NCBI GenBank assembly: GCA_938038205.1
Contig: CALHSA010000033.1
Coordinates: forward strand, 1 to 27,506
Direction: 5' to 3'
Source of the DNA: an uncultured bacterium
Lineage (GTDB): Bacteria > Bdellovibrionota_C > UBA2361 > JANWWW01
DNA length: 27,506 bases
Of this stretch, positions 1-7,880 are shown one piece after another (position 1 is the stretch's first letter; each line of letters opens with the position of its first letter). The notes under the pieces were generated by a model. The model had not been told where the DNA came from and ran no database searches. It saw nothing but the letters and a program-made list of their open reading frames with translations. Position numbers and translations under genes: made by a program.

Positions 1-1
1 A

Positions 2-1357
2 AGACTTGAATCATTTCTGCACGCTGTAAACCCTGATCGTAGTTATACATCAAGGGATAAAATTACAGAAAGATACTCACTTGGTATATTTCCATCAATT
101 ACTGACAGGGGTGAAACAAACCTTATTCATGCTATCGCTACCGCAGCTTTATTACTTAAAGAACATTCCGCTCACTCACAGATAATTCTTTTAATCTTTA
201 CCGATCTAATAAGCTTTGGAACGTGTGATTATATAGGTAATAACCCAGGAATTCAAAGACTTGAATGGGATCATATTAAGAATTGTGTTAGAAATAGGAG
301 AGACTCATTTAATTACCATGGTGGTAATACTGATTTAGCTGCTAATTATGATCGAAGAGTAGAAGAGCTTCTATTTGATCTTACGGGTTTACCCAAATTT
401 TCCTCAAATTTATCAGACCCTAAGCGAAATAAAAAACACCAGGGTATTCTAGGTTTTCTTGCTGAACAGGGTATAACACCAATAATTTTTGTATTTAATG
501 GAACAGCTGGAGGGGTACCAATTATAAAAAATAACTCTGGATGTTTTTACACAAGAGAAGAAGCAAAAATAAGAGGTTTGCCAACTGCTTTTAGATGGGA
601 ACATGATAAGAAATTTAGTAGATCCCTTGGTACAAGTATTTATGCCTCAAAATTAGGTGGTGGTTTTGGAAATGTTTATGGATATATCCTTGGTGAGCTT
701 GAAGATTATTTGAATTCAATAGGGGGTGAGTTAGTTCAGCTTCTTCCAGCTTGTAGGCACGAAGGACTGAATCAAAGCTCTAATACTGGTAATTCAACTA
801 GTATACTTGATAGAATCAATTTTTTCTGTAATAATGCTAGGCCATCGCATGTAAATCCTCGTCCAACACATTTTTCACAGGGAAATAGCTATGGTTTCTG
901 TGGTCATAGTGTTGAGCGTCACGGAGAGAACTTCCCTCATGATGGGTGGAATTACATTCAACATCAGGTCGCTGAGGATAATTTAAATCTAATTCCAACC
1001 TGTTTAGCCTTTGATTACCGCTTTACTAGAGCAAATTCTTTTTTTGGCGCTAACCTTATGAATTTTGGTGCAGATCTTAAGTTTCCACCTGATATCAGGC
1101 CGGATCTTTCGGGGACTAATAAACTTTATAACTTTAGTGATCAGATGTTCTTTTTTAGACGGGCAGGTTTTATGCTAAGCTGGGTTCCCCATATTCAGAT
1201 CTCTATAGCAGGAGGGTTAAGGTGTCATCCTCAGCTTAGTTTAGATAGGCAAATAGAGGAGGTGTTAAAAGATATACTAAAAAAGCCAAGAATAGAGATA
1301 GTAAGCAATTTTTATGAGTTAGAGAGCGGGGTTATAGAACAAACGGATGTAGGTTAA
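2..1357 (+). CDS. TadG-like pilus protein with von Willebrand A fold (5' end outside window)
   Basis: The frame is open from base 2 to the TAA at 1355-1357, so the gene starts upstream and only the last 451 residues are visible. Near the visible N-terminus a helix beginning ETNLIHAIATAALLL leads into a hydrophobic strand QIILLIFTD. In von Willebrand A domains a Thr followed by a helix and then a strand ending in T/S-D supply late parts of the metal site; the first DxSxS part would lie outside the window. The rest, about 350 residues, is polar and rich in Asn, His, Cys and aromatic residues and has no clear membrane segment. TadG proteins of Tad pilus loci are envelope proteins that often carry a VWA-like C-terminal part, and cpaB, cpaF, tadB and tadC follow directly, so TadG-like is the best reading. 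It could also be another secreted VWA protein. The assignment is inferred from fold and neighbourhood. Confidence 0.6.
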   Translation, partial: RLESFLHAVNPDRSYTSRDKITERYSLGIFPSITDRGETNLIHAIATAALLLKEHSAHSQIILLIFTDLISFGTCDYIGNNPGIQRLEWDHIKNCVRNRRDSFNYHGGNTDLAANYDRRVEELLFDLTGLPKFSSNLSDPKRNKKHQGILGFLAEQGITPIIFVFNGTAGGVPIIKNNSGCFYTREEAKIRGLPTAFRWEHDKKFSRSLGTSIYASKLGGGFGNVYGYILGELEDYLNSIGGELVQLLPACRHEGLNQSSNTGNSTSILDRINFFCNNARPSHVNPRPTHFSQGNSYGFCGHSVERHGENFPHDGWNYIQHQVAEDNLNLIPTCLAFDYRFTRANSFFGANLMNFGADLKFPPDIRPDLSGTNKLYNFSDQMFFFRRAGFMLSWVPHIQISIAGGLRCHPQLSLDRQIEEVLKDILKKPRIEIVSNFYELESGVIEQTDVG

Positions 1358-1359
1358 AC

Positions 1360-1389
1360 TTACTAAAACATAAGAACAGGTTTACTAAA
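1360..1389. repeat. Pair of 8-bp direct repeats upstream of cpaB
   Basis: TTACTAAA occurs at 1360-1367 and again at 1382-1389, 22 bp apart, about two helical turns, in the 92-bp gap before cpaB and just upstream of the possible -35 element. Such a pair could be an operator for an activator or repressor. The repeat is short and AT-rich, so chance is a real alternative. Confidence 0.25.
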
Positions 1390-1394
1390 GTGTT

Positions 1395-1422
1395 TTGATT
1401 AAAATTTTTGACTTGATAAGAT
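1395..1422 (+). promoter_or_regulatory. Possible sigma-70-type promoter for cpaB
   Basis: TTGATT at 1395-1400 matches four or five positions of a -35 box. TAAGAT at 1417-1422 matches four of six positions of a -10 box, with a 16-bp spacer. Transcription would start near 1429, about 20 bases before the cpaB ATG. The region is AT-rich and the match modest. It is the only sizeable gap in the Tad block, so a promoter here would be sensible. Confidence 0.3.
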
Positions 1423-1449
1423 AAATCATAAGAGAACAATTTTTAAATT

Positions 1450-2277
1450 ATGGCAAAACGACATCTTTTGATTGGAAAAAATAGAGTAAATTTTAAGCTA
1501 TACATAACCCTTTTTTTACTCTTAGTTGGGTTAGTTTTAGTTGTTAAACTTGCCTCAATAATCAGTCAGAGTAAAATTGAGAATGTTTCATTTGTTGCTG
1601 TGCCTGCGCCCAAAACTTTTATTCCTGCTGGCTCTGAGTTAAGCCCTGATAAATTTGAGATTGTTAAGGTTCCTGGTAACCTAGTCAATGAAAATATAGT
1701 AACTGATATAAAAACTTTTAATAATGTTCAGGCCAAGTTTGACCTTATGGCTGGGCAGCCTGTTAAGTATTCCTCGTTAATCCCTGTTGTTAAAACATAC
1801 TCTGCGTTACAAGAGAGGATCCCTGAAGGAATGAGAGCAATGACACTTAGTGTGGATCAGACAACCTCAGTTGAGGGGTGGGCACTCCCTGGATCGCTGG
1901 TTGATGTTCTACTTGTAAAAAAGGATGGAAAAACTCAGCTTGTAGCAGAGAAGGTTAAAATACTCTCTTTGGGTGGACAGTTAGAGGGGGATCCATCATC
2001 TCCAGGAAAGGCTAAAACAATAACCATTCTGGTGTCTCAAGAACAAGCTTTAGCGATTGCTTCAGCTCAACCTCTAGGTAAGCTTGCCTTTACCCTTAGG
2101 GGTTTGGATGATGAGCAGAACTGGCAGGTGACCCATTTTGACCCCGCTAATATTGGAGTAAAGCCTGCACCAACTGCTCGTGTAGAGGGTATGTTAAAGT
2201 ATAAAGATGAGTCTGGAAGAGATGTTCATTATACGATTTTGGAAGGAAAACTAATCCCGGTTGAGGAGAAAAGGTAA
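1450..2277 (+). CDS. cpaB: Flp/Tad pilus assembly protein CpaB (RcpC family)
   Basis: A 275-aa protein of the CpaB/RcpC family, a periplasmic Tad pilus component thought to work with the secretin at the outer membrane. A basic N-terminus is followed by one membrane anchor at about residues 16-39. A SAF-like segment lies near residues 48-110, with a stretch on the pattern of IPAGSELSPDKFE. The family core EGMRAMTLSVDQT...EGWALPGSLVDVLLV follows at about 124-156; the PG.xVDVL motif is typical of CpaB. The ATG at 1450 gives a complete anchor. The stop TAA shares one base with the ATG of the next gene, so translational coupling is likely. In many tad loci cpaC (secretin) and cpaE lie between cpaB and cpaF; here cpaF follows at once. 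Confidence 0.88.
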   Translation: MAKRHLLIGKNRVNFKLYITLFLLLVGLVLVVKLASIISQSKIENVSFVAVPAPKTFIPAGSELSPDKFEIVKVPGNLVNENIVTDIKTFNNVQAKFDLMAGQPVKYSSLIPVVKTYSALQERIPEGMRAMTLSVDQTTSVEGWALPGSLVDVLLVKKDGKTQLVAEKVKILSLGGQLEGDPSSPGKAKTITILVSQEQALAIASAQPLGKLAFTLRGLDDEQNWQVTHFDPANIGVKPAPTARVEGMLKYKDESGRDVHYTILEGKLIPVEEKR

Positions 2278-3587
2278 TGAAAAGGAGAACTTTCCTTGAT
2301 GGTGACTCTGATTTACTTCCAATTGAGTTTGAACCCAGCTCAACTAAATCGCCAACCGCAAGGTTGTCAAATGACATAAGATCCCTATCTGAACAGATTC
2401 TGTTAAGACACTATGATGAGATACGGAAGGGAGAGCTGACTGAAAGTGAGTTAGTTGAGTTAATTTATGAGTACGCAGAGACCCAGGGTATCATCTTACA
2501 GTTAAGTGATGTTGAGATAATTAAAAAAGAAATACTTAAAGAGGAGACCCCTTTTGGGATCCTTGAGCCTTTAATATCAAATCCAGAGGTCTCTGATGTG
2601 ATTGTTTCAGGATGGGATAAAATTTTTACAATCTCAAACCGTAGGGTTGTTCCATGCAATAACTTACAATTTGAATCTCCTGAGGTATATAAAAATTTTG
2701 TAGATAGGTTACTTTTTAAAGCAGGAACGTTTTGTAACACTAAAAAGCCGATAGCAGATGGTGCAATCGGCCATGTAAGAATTAATTGTGTTCATGAATC
2801 GATTTGTCAAGATGGCCCTTATCTGACCTTACGAATAAGCCGCTTTTCCTCAGTATCTTTAAAAGATTTAGAAGAGAAAGGATTATCTCAGTCCAGCATT
2901 CTTGATTATCTTAGGTGTTTGATTTTAGCCCAGAAGACTATTTTAATAGCTGGGGAGGTAGGCACTGGAAAGACAACACTTGTAAGAGCCTTAGCAAACA
3001 CTATACCGCACTCAGAGAATATTGTTGTAATTGAGGACACCCCTGAGATAAAGCTTGATCACCCGTACACTAGATACCTGTTAACTCGAGATGCGAATAT
3101 TGAGAGTATTGGTGAGATTACACAGAGTCATTGCGTTTGGGCGGGTATGAGAATGGGTATGAATCGCATAATACTTGGTGAGATCCGAGATCCTAAAGCT
3201 GCTGAAGCATTTATAGATGTTTGTGCTTCTGGCCATGCTGGTTTGTCAACAATTCATGCTAGAAGCTGCCAGGAGGCGTTATCAAGGTTATGCCTTCTAC
3301 TCTCTAGAGCTCAAAAATTTACAGATGAGGGAGCTCATCTAAGGCATATTGGACTTGCTGTAGGGGCTATTGTTCACCTCAATACCTGTCCGGTAACAAA
3401 AAAAAGAAGAGTATTTGAGGTCATTGAAGTTAGCCCAGGGGTTGATCAACCAATAAAGAAAAGGGTAATAGCAAAGTATAACTTTAAATCTAATGGGGAT
3501 CATTACTGGGAGTTTCACGGTTCTTTAACCCAGTATAAAGAGGAGATACTCGATCTTGGCTTAAATCCTAGTTGGATTAATCAATGA
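2277..3587 (+). CDS. cpaF: Tad pilus secretion ATPase CpaF/TadA
   Basis: A 436-aa hexameric ATPase of the type II/IV secretion superfamily, CpaF/TadA branch, which powers assembly and retraction of Tad pili on the cytoplasmic face of the inner membrane. The N-terminal region (about 30-190) contains the family stretch GILEPLISNPEVSDVIVSG. Motifs in order: Walker A GEVGTGKTT (226-234), Asp box IEDTPEI (252-258), Walker B RIILGEIRD (297-305) and His box ASGHAGLSTIHA (317-328). All catalytic elements appear intact. The ATG overlaps the cpaB stop by one base and follows a purine-rich GAGGAGAAAAGG. The end overlaps tadB by four bases (ATGA). Confidence 0.95.
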   Translation: MKRRTFLDGDSDLLPIEFEPSSTKSPTARLSNDIRSLSEQILLRHYDEIRKGELTESELVELIYEYAETQGIILQLSDVEIIKKEILKEETPFGILEPLISNPEVSDVIVSGWDKIFTISNRRVVPCNNLQFESPEVYKNFVDRLLFKAGTFCNTKKPIADGAIGHVRINCVHESICQDGPYLTLRISRFSSVSLKDLEEKGLSQSSILDYLRCLILAQKTILIAGEVGTGKTTLVRALANTIPHSENIVVIEDTPEIKLDHPYTRYLLTRDANIESIGEITQSHCVWAGMRMGMNRIILGEIRDPKAAEAFIDVCASGHAGLSTIHARSCQEALSRLCLLLSRAQKFTDEGAHLRHIGLAVGAIVHLNTCPVTKKRRVFEVIEVSPGVDQPIKKRVIAKYNFKSNGDHYWEFHGSLTQYKEEILDLGLNPSWINQ

Positions 3588-4456
3588 TTTTTAAAAGTAG
3601 ATTATCAGTTTCGAGATTTCTTAATTTAGCAAAAGTTGGAACAAACAGTTTTCTCGAGCTTGATTTTATTGATTTGTTTCCAAATCAATCAACTTTAAGT
3701 AAACTCCTGTACTTAGCTAATTTTCACTTAAAAGTTAAACACTTAATTAGCTTGTGCTTAGTTTTTATAATTGGGTTGGCTTTTGTTGATTTTAAATACT
3801 GGCCAATATTTATTCTAGCAACCATTCTTGGATGCGTTTTTGTAACCCTTTATTTTGCTAAATTGTCTGTTTCAAACTTTAGAAAACAGTTTCCGTTTTT
3901 TTTATTAACATTGAAATCTCTCCTTAAATCAGGTGTTGATTGTGTTCAAGCTGTAAGTGTTGCTCTAGAAAATATTGATAGATCATCTCTTCTTTTTAGG
4001 GAGTTTAATAATTTTGTATCCAACATAAAAAAATACGATTTTAAAACAGCTATTTTTTACCTAGGTGATTGTATGAACGTGCAGCTTCGATTCTTTAATT
4101 TTCGACTTCAGCTAATAAGCCCTGATAATGGGATAATACTCCTTAAGAATGCTCTGCACATTAGTAGCCAAGAAGGGGCAAGTTTGTCAAATTTTATAGA
4201 AAGGGTTGTGAGATACTGTAGGTTATCTGAACAATTCTCCCAGAAGGTAAATAGCGTAACTATAACTCAACAAATATCTGGGGTTGGTATCGCTGTTCTA
4301 GCTTTTACTCCCCTATTGTTTAAGTTTTTTAAAAACAGAAGTGAGTTTTACGATTTAGTTTCGGATCCAATAGGCTCAAAACTAATATCTTTCTCTGCAC
4401 TTCTTATTGTGGCAGGTTTGATATCCCTCTTTATTATTTGTAACAGAAAGATTTAA
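3584..4456 (+). CDS. tadB: Tad pilus inner-membrane platform protein TadB
   Basis: A 290-aa integral membrane protein with the layout of TadB, one of two type II secretion F-domain proteins forming the inner-membrane platform of Tad pili. Two membrane segments lie at about 52-70 and 72-92, followed by a soluble helical region (about 95-225) corresponding to the T2SSF domain, with FPFFLLTLKSLLKSG near its start and the family-like SSQEGASLSNFIERV at about 194-208. Two more segments follow at about 232-248 and 268-286. Sequence similarity is weak by eye. Position between cpaF and tadC, size and topology carry the assignment. It overlaps cpaF by ATGA and is separated from tadC by two bases. Confidence 0.8.
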   Translation: MIFKSRLSVSRFLNLAKVGTNSFLELDFIDLFPNQSTLSKLLYLANFHLKVKHLISLCLVFIIGLAFVDFKYWPIFILATILGCVFVTLYFAKLSVSNFRKQFPFFLLTLKSLLKSGVDCVQAVSVALENIDRSSLLFREFNNFVSNIKKYDFKTAIFYLGDCMNVQLRFFNFRLQLISPDNGIILLKNALHISSQEGASLSNFIERVVRYCRLSEQFSQKVNSVTITQQISGVGIAVLAFTPLLFKFFKNRSEFYDLVSDPIGSKLISFSALLIVAGLISLFIICNRKI

Positions 4457-4458
4457 TT

Positions 4459-5193
4459 ATGTTTAATTTAAAGCAGGGAGTTAGCAACTTTAAAACTTTA
4501 CTGAAAAATGTTGAAAATCCTCCCGATGAATCCAAAAATCCAAAAGAGAAAAAAAACTCTGATCGTATAGGTTGGATCCTTTTAGTTTTAAGCGTTATGT
4601 CATTTATGCTTCACAAGATCCTAGGAGTAGTTTTTTTAATTCTGACGTATTTTTATATAAAGTCTAAAACTCATACGCCAAATGCTGGCGTAATTTTGAA
4701 TGATACTGACGTGTATACAAGCCTACCTTTGGAGCTTGAAAGTTTAATAATGACTATTGAGTCAGGGAATGACATAATTCAAGGTTTAAAAAAAGTTTCA
4801 GAGCTTCAATATAATGAAAGCCCGATAAAAGCGATTTTTAGAGATCTTCTAGATAGATTCTCTGGGGGATTAAGTTTCTCTGATGCAGTTGAATCGGTAA
4901 AACAAAAGTATCAGAATCAAACAGTTTCACAAGTTTTAAATTATTTAAAAATATCTGTTAAGGAAGGAGGAGAGATAAGAGATCAGTTAAGAGAATTGGC
5001 GGACACGATTTTTCAACAGTACGAGTTTTTTATTGATAAAGAAGTGAACAAAATGCCAGCAAAGGCTCTGCTTCCAGTTATGATAATTTTGGTTGGTATG
5101 CTTTTAAATTTCCTTGCACAACCAATTACTATTTTATCGAAAGAGTTTACAAAAGTTTTTCAGAGTTTTGGAACCTCATTAGGTGATTTATAG
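4459..5193 (+). CDS. tadC: Tad pilus inner-membrane platform protein TadC
   Basis: A 244-aa membrane protein, the second T2SSF platform subunit expected next to TadB. A hydrophilic, Lys-rich N-terminus is followed by a hydrophobic region at about 36-66 that may hold two segments. A cytoplasmic T2SSF domain follows at about 87-195, with the patterns LPLELESLIMTIESGNDI and ISVKEGGEIRDQLRELADTI, the latter close to the family's E.G....L...A..I motif. A last membrane segment lies at about 201-222. The ATG at 4459 is two bases after the tadB stop. The 3' end overlaps the next reading frame by 11 bases. Confidence 0.82.
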   Translation: MFNLKQGVSNFKTLLKNVENPPDESKNPKEKKNSDRIGWILLVLSVMSFMLHKILGVVFLILTYFYIKSKTHTPNAGVILNDTDVYTSLPLELESLIMTIESGNDIIQGLKKVSELQYNESPIKAIFRDLLDRFSGGLSFSDAVESVKQKYQNQTVSQVLNYLKISVKEGGEIRDQLRELADTIFQQYEFFIDKEVNKMPAKALLPVMIILVGMLLNFLAQPITILSKEFTKVFQSFGTSLGDL

Positions 5194-5551
5194 AAGAAGT
5201 ACCTTAAAATTTTTTGAAAAAAAGTTTGGAATTATCTTTGGAAAGCCAGATTTAATGATTTTTGAACAAGCATCCGAGAAGCTTAGTATTAGTTTACTAT
5301 CTTTAGTGCATGATTGTGCTAGATGGCTTAATGTTAATTTTGTAACTAGGTTACCCGACGAGTTTGAACTTGATTTGGAACATGGAGTAAGGATCCAATC
5401 TAATTATTGCTTACAAGGATTTTTAGGAACGCAGTATGTAACTTTTGGAGTTTGCCCATCGAAATTAAGAGTTGATTCTTTTATTCTTGCTCCTGGATCT
5501 GCCTTGATTGGTTACCTTAGTAAAAAAATGATATTGAAATGGGATTCTTGA
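5183..5551 (+). CDS. Unrecognised 122-aa protein of the Tad block
   Basis: A reading frame of 122 residues with a GTG start at 5183, overlapping tadC by 11 bases and the following kinase by 13. This packing supports a real, co-translated gene. I do not recognise the family. There is no signal peptide or membrane segment. The first 25 residues are basic and aromatic, the middle is amphipathic (SEKLSISLLSLVHDCARWL), and the end has a beta-rich look (VTFGVCPSKLRVDSFILAPGSALIGYL). Place and size would suit a small cytosolic adaptor between pilus platform and kinase, for example a CheX/CheC-like or response-modulating protein, but no motif proves this. Confidence 0.6.
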   Translation: MIYRRSTLKFFEKKFGIIFGKPDLMIFEQASEKLSISLLSLVHDCARWLNVNFVTRLPDEFELDLEHGVRIQSNYCLQGFLGTQYVTFGVCPSKLRVDSFILAPGSALIGYLSKKMILKWDS

Positions 5552-6795
5552 GTATTATTTTGATAATTGTACTTAGCTTGGCCCTGATTTTACTAGTTCG
5601 AGATATGTCTAAAATCAAGCAGGTCTTATCTAAAGGTAATGGTAGTATACCGCTTACCCCTCTTGGTAAGGATTTATACCAAATGATACAAGCATCACTA
5701 ATCATGCCAAGTTTACTAGGTGGGGCTAATTTCAATACTGAAGAGTCTGTAGCAGTGTCTAAAATGGTGCTTGATGAGCTAGTGGTGGAATTGAAGCAAG
5801 AGCTTGGATATGAATGTTTAATGTCCAGTGCTGATGATTTTAGTTCAACAGATTCTAAGCTAACCTCTGCCTACTTATCATTTGTGGAGTTTTTAAACCT
5901 TTCATCTGACTCCCTTAAATGGCCAATCAATACTGAGAGTAATTCAGTTGCTGCTTTTGGTATTCTCGCTAGCCTCGGATTTAATTTTGTATACATTGAT
6001 AAACTGAAAAAAGTAATTAATGGTTTCGTTGTTATTGCTTCCCCAAAACCAATAGAGGTGTCCAAAGTTAAAAACTTTCTTGGCTCAATTCAGAATGAAA
6101 TCCCGCTTCGTCAGAAATTGCACGACTTACAGGTTGAATTGGAGAGCCTATCCCAGAGAAGCTCTTTTTTACAGCGAAAAATAGCTTCACTTGCTCATGA
6201 TGCAAAAAGCCCAGTTCAGGCATTAAACCTAATCCTTAGTCAGGTTTCTGACCAACAGTCTAAGGAACTATTAGACCTTGGAAAAGTTAGTCTGAGTTTC
6301 TTGAATGATCTATTGGCTGAGTTTAACTCTACAAGTGAAGGTTCGAAAGAAACTATAAATTTTTACGAGATGATAAAAGATATAAAAGCGCTTTTAACAC
6401 CAGTTCTTCACTTTAAAAGTAAAGAATTGAATATAGAGGTTGATCCAAATTTTAGGATCACGGGATACCCTAATGAAATAAGAAGAATACTATTGAATCT
6501 TCTATCAAACAGTATAAAACACGGGCAAGGAGAGATTAAGTTATATCAAGTAGGTAGCTCTATTTTTATTGAGGATTATCAATCTAATATTGATGATGAA
6601 CTTTTTTCTTACTTAAATAAAGAGAAGCTTTTAGAGCTTTACTCGAAAGGAGAGAAACTTCCATCGGCTCAAGGTTGGGGTTACGGTATTCTAAACGTCG
6701 TAACTCTTTGTGATAAAAATTCTATTGATTGTAGATTTTTCAGAAATGAAAGAAATGGGCTAAAAGTTGAGCTTGTTTTTCCACAGCTTGATTGA
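5539..6795 (+). CDS. Membrane-anchored sensor histidine kinase with degenerate G1 box
   Basis: A 418-aa histidine kinase. One membrane segment lies at residues 2-21, followed by a cytoplasmic region of unknown fold (22-190), a short coiled coil (about 190-215) and the dimerisation/H-box helix with LAHDAKSPVQAL, predicted phosphorylated His220. The N-box NLLSNSIKHG lies at 320-329 and a G2-like box GWGYGI at 379-384. The G1 box, normally DxGxG, reads EDYQSN (345-350): the Asp is there but both glycines are missing, and the region to G2 is short. ATP binding may be weakened, or the protein may act mainly as a phosphatase or scaffold. The ATG lies inside the preceding gene (13-base overlap), so it belongs to the Tad transcription unit and probably senses or controls pilus assembly. 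No adjacent receiver gene lies on the same strand. Confidence 0.85.
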   Translation: MGFLSIILIIVLSLALILLVRDMSKIKQVLSKGNGSIPLTPLGKDLYQMIQASLIMPSLLGGANFNTEESVAVSKMVLDELVVELKQELGYECLMSSADDFSSTDSKLTSAYLSFVEFLNLSSDSLKWPINTESNSVAAFGILASLGFNFVYIDKLKKVINGFVVIASPKPIEVSKVKNFLGSIQNEIPLRQKLHDLQVELESLSQRSSFLQRKIASLAHDAKSPVQALNLILSQVSDQQSKELLDLGKVSLSFLNDLLAEFNSTSEGSKETINFYEMIKDIKALLTPVLHFKSKELNIEVDPNFRITGYPNEIRRILLNLLSNSIKHGQGEIKLYQVGSSIFIEDYQSNIDDELFSYLNKEKLLELYSKGEKLPSAQGWGYGILNVVTLCDKNSIDCRFFRNERNGLKVELVFPQLD

Positions 6796-7120
6796 GTTTA
6801 AAAACTTTTACCTTTAAATGTAGAGGTTTTAAAAGAATTAAGAAAACAGTGTCGTTGTTATGACATAAAAAAGAAGTATTTGTTAGTGAGTATACCGCAC
6901 ACTCCTTTATAAGTTCTTTCACTAATGAAACAAAAGCTTCTTTAACTTTATATCTTGATAAAGTTTTTGGCCTAACGGAATAAACTTCAAAACCTAAATT
7001 TCTGAAGTGCGAAAAAATTAAGAGATTATATTTCTCAAATGAAAAGTGAAAATTCTCTTGGTTGTTGCAAAAAACGTGGGTAGAAAAAATAACTAGTAGA
7101 TATACTATGGCTTTATGCAA
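6740..7120 (-). CDS. Small probably exported protein of unknown function
   Basis: A 126-aa frame beginning at a TTG that overlaps the end of the upstream pseudo-receiver gene by 8 bases. Residues 1-18 look like a signal peptide: Lys3, hydrophobic core IVYLLVIF, then STHVFC, where the Cys could be an atypical lipobox. The mature part is small, basic and rich in Phe/Leu, with KVKEAFVSLVKELIKECA as a probable amphipathic helix. No family is recognised. Without this frame, 6796-7112 would be an unexplained gap. Its 3' end runs 56 bases antisense into the histidine kinase gene, which weakens the case. Start choice is uncertain. Confidence 0.45.
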   Translation of the reverse strand: MHKAIVYLLVIFSTHVFCNNQENFHFSFEKYNLLIFSHFRNLGFEVYSVRPKTLSRYKVKEAFVSLVKELIKECAVYSLTNTSFLCHNNDTVFLILLKPLHLKVKVFKLNQAVEKQAQLLAHFFHF

Positions 7121-7835
7121 CTCTTATATTAGACTTAATTCTTTTTCTAAGTCGTCCAAGGCGAGATGATGGTACATTTTGTCTCTCTATACACTCTTTA
7201 ACTAAGGCCTCTAAGTACCCCTCCTCTCCACCTTTACAAAAGGTTATGGCCATTTCAACTGAGTGTTGTAAAAAGAAGAAAGCACGAGGAACCTCTTTTT
7301 TTGCAGTCTCAAATTCTTCAGTTTGCTTTAAGATATTGGCAAGTTTATCTAAAGCTAAAGTAACTAAAACAGCTAAAGCTTCGTTTCTATCTTTTGCTTT
7401 TAGAACAGCCTCAGGAATCGGCTCTGCTTTTGTTGCCAGAATTACTGCTTGTTCAACCCCTTCATGGGTTAGCGGTTTGACTATGTAACCTTTTGCCCCT
7501 TTGGTTAGCAGATTAAAAACATCATCAAGTTGTGGGTTTGAGCTACTTGCTATCAAGGTGAGTTTTGGGTCAATTGCGAGTAATGATTCTACAAATTCCT
7601 CAACAGGGATATTGATTTTTTTTGATTCAAATATTACATGTGTAACTTTTCTCTCAAGAAGTTTTTCTTTTGCTACCAAATGATTATTAGCCTCATAAAC
7701 AGTTTCAAAATTAGCATTCCTTAGAATTTGCCTAAGTAGATTTCTGTCGCTTGAATTGCTCTCAACAACTAGAAATGATATCCCTTTTTTCTCTGCAGGG
7801 GTCAATACAAGAGAAGATTCAAGATTTTTGGGCAT
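7113..7835 (-). CDS. Pseudo-receiver response regulator with alpha-helical C-terminal domain
   Basis: A 240-aa protein with an N-terminal CheY-like fold (about 18-135): strand FLVVES (21-26), strand VTHVIFES (64-71), strand LTLIASSS, then KGAKGYIVKPL with the conserved Lys120-Pro121. Key acidic residues are changed. The usual DD pair is Glu25-Ser26, and the phosphorylated Asp is Glu70. Glu at this site often mimics the phosphorylated state, so the domain is probably phosphorylation-independent (inference). The C-terminal 105 residues are helical and of unknown family, ending in a basic tail SSRLGRLRKRIKSNIR; no classical DNA-binding motif is seen. It is divergent from the cyclo-ligase gene with a 45-bp gap, and convergent with the Tad-associated kinase, itself atypical. 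Confidence 0.85.
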   Translation of the reverse strand: MPKNLESSLVLTPAEKKGISFLVVESNSSDRNLLRQILRNANFETVYEANNHLVAKEKLLERKVTHVIFESKKINIPVEEFVESLLAIDPKLTLIASSSNPQLDDVFNLLTKGAKGYIVKPLTHEGVEQAVILATKAEPIPEAVLKAKDRNEALAVLVTLALDKLANILKQTEEFETAKKEVPRAFFFLQHSVEMAITFCKGGEEGYLEALVKECIERQNVPSSRLGRLRKRIKSNIRVA

Positions 7836-7880
7836 TGATATTTTAATGATCGGCTTTTAGTAAAATTTCTTAAGGCTTTT

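Noticed and set aside
7246-7683. Plus-strand reading frames opposite the pseudo-receiver gene
   Set aside because: They are low-complexity Ser/Lys/Phe-rich antisense shadows; the minus-strand frame has a clear CheY fold.
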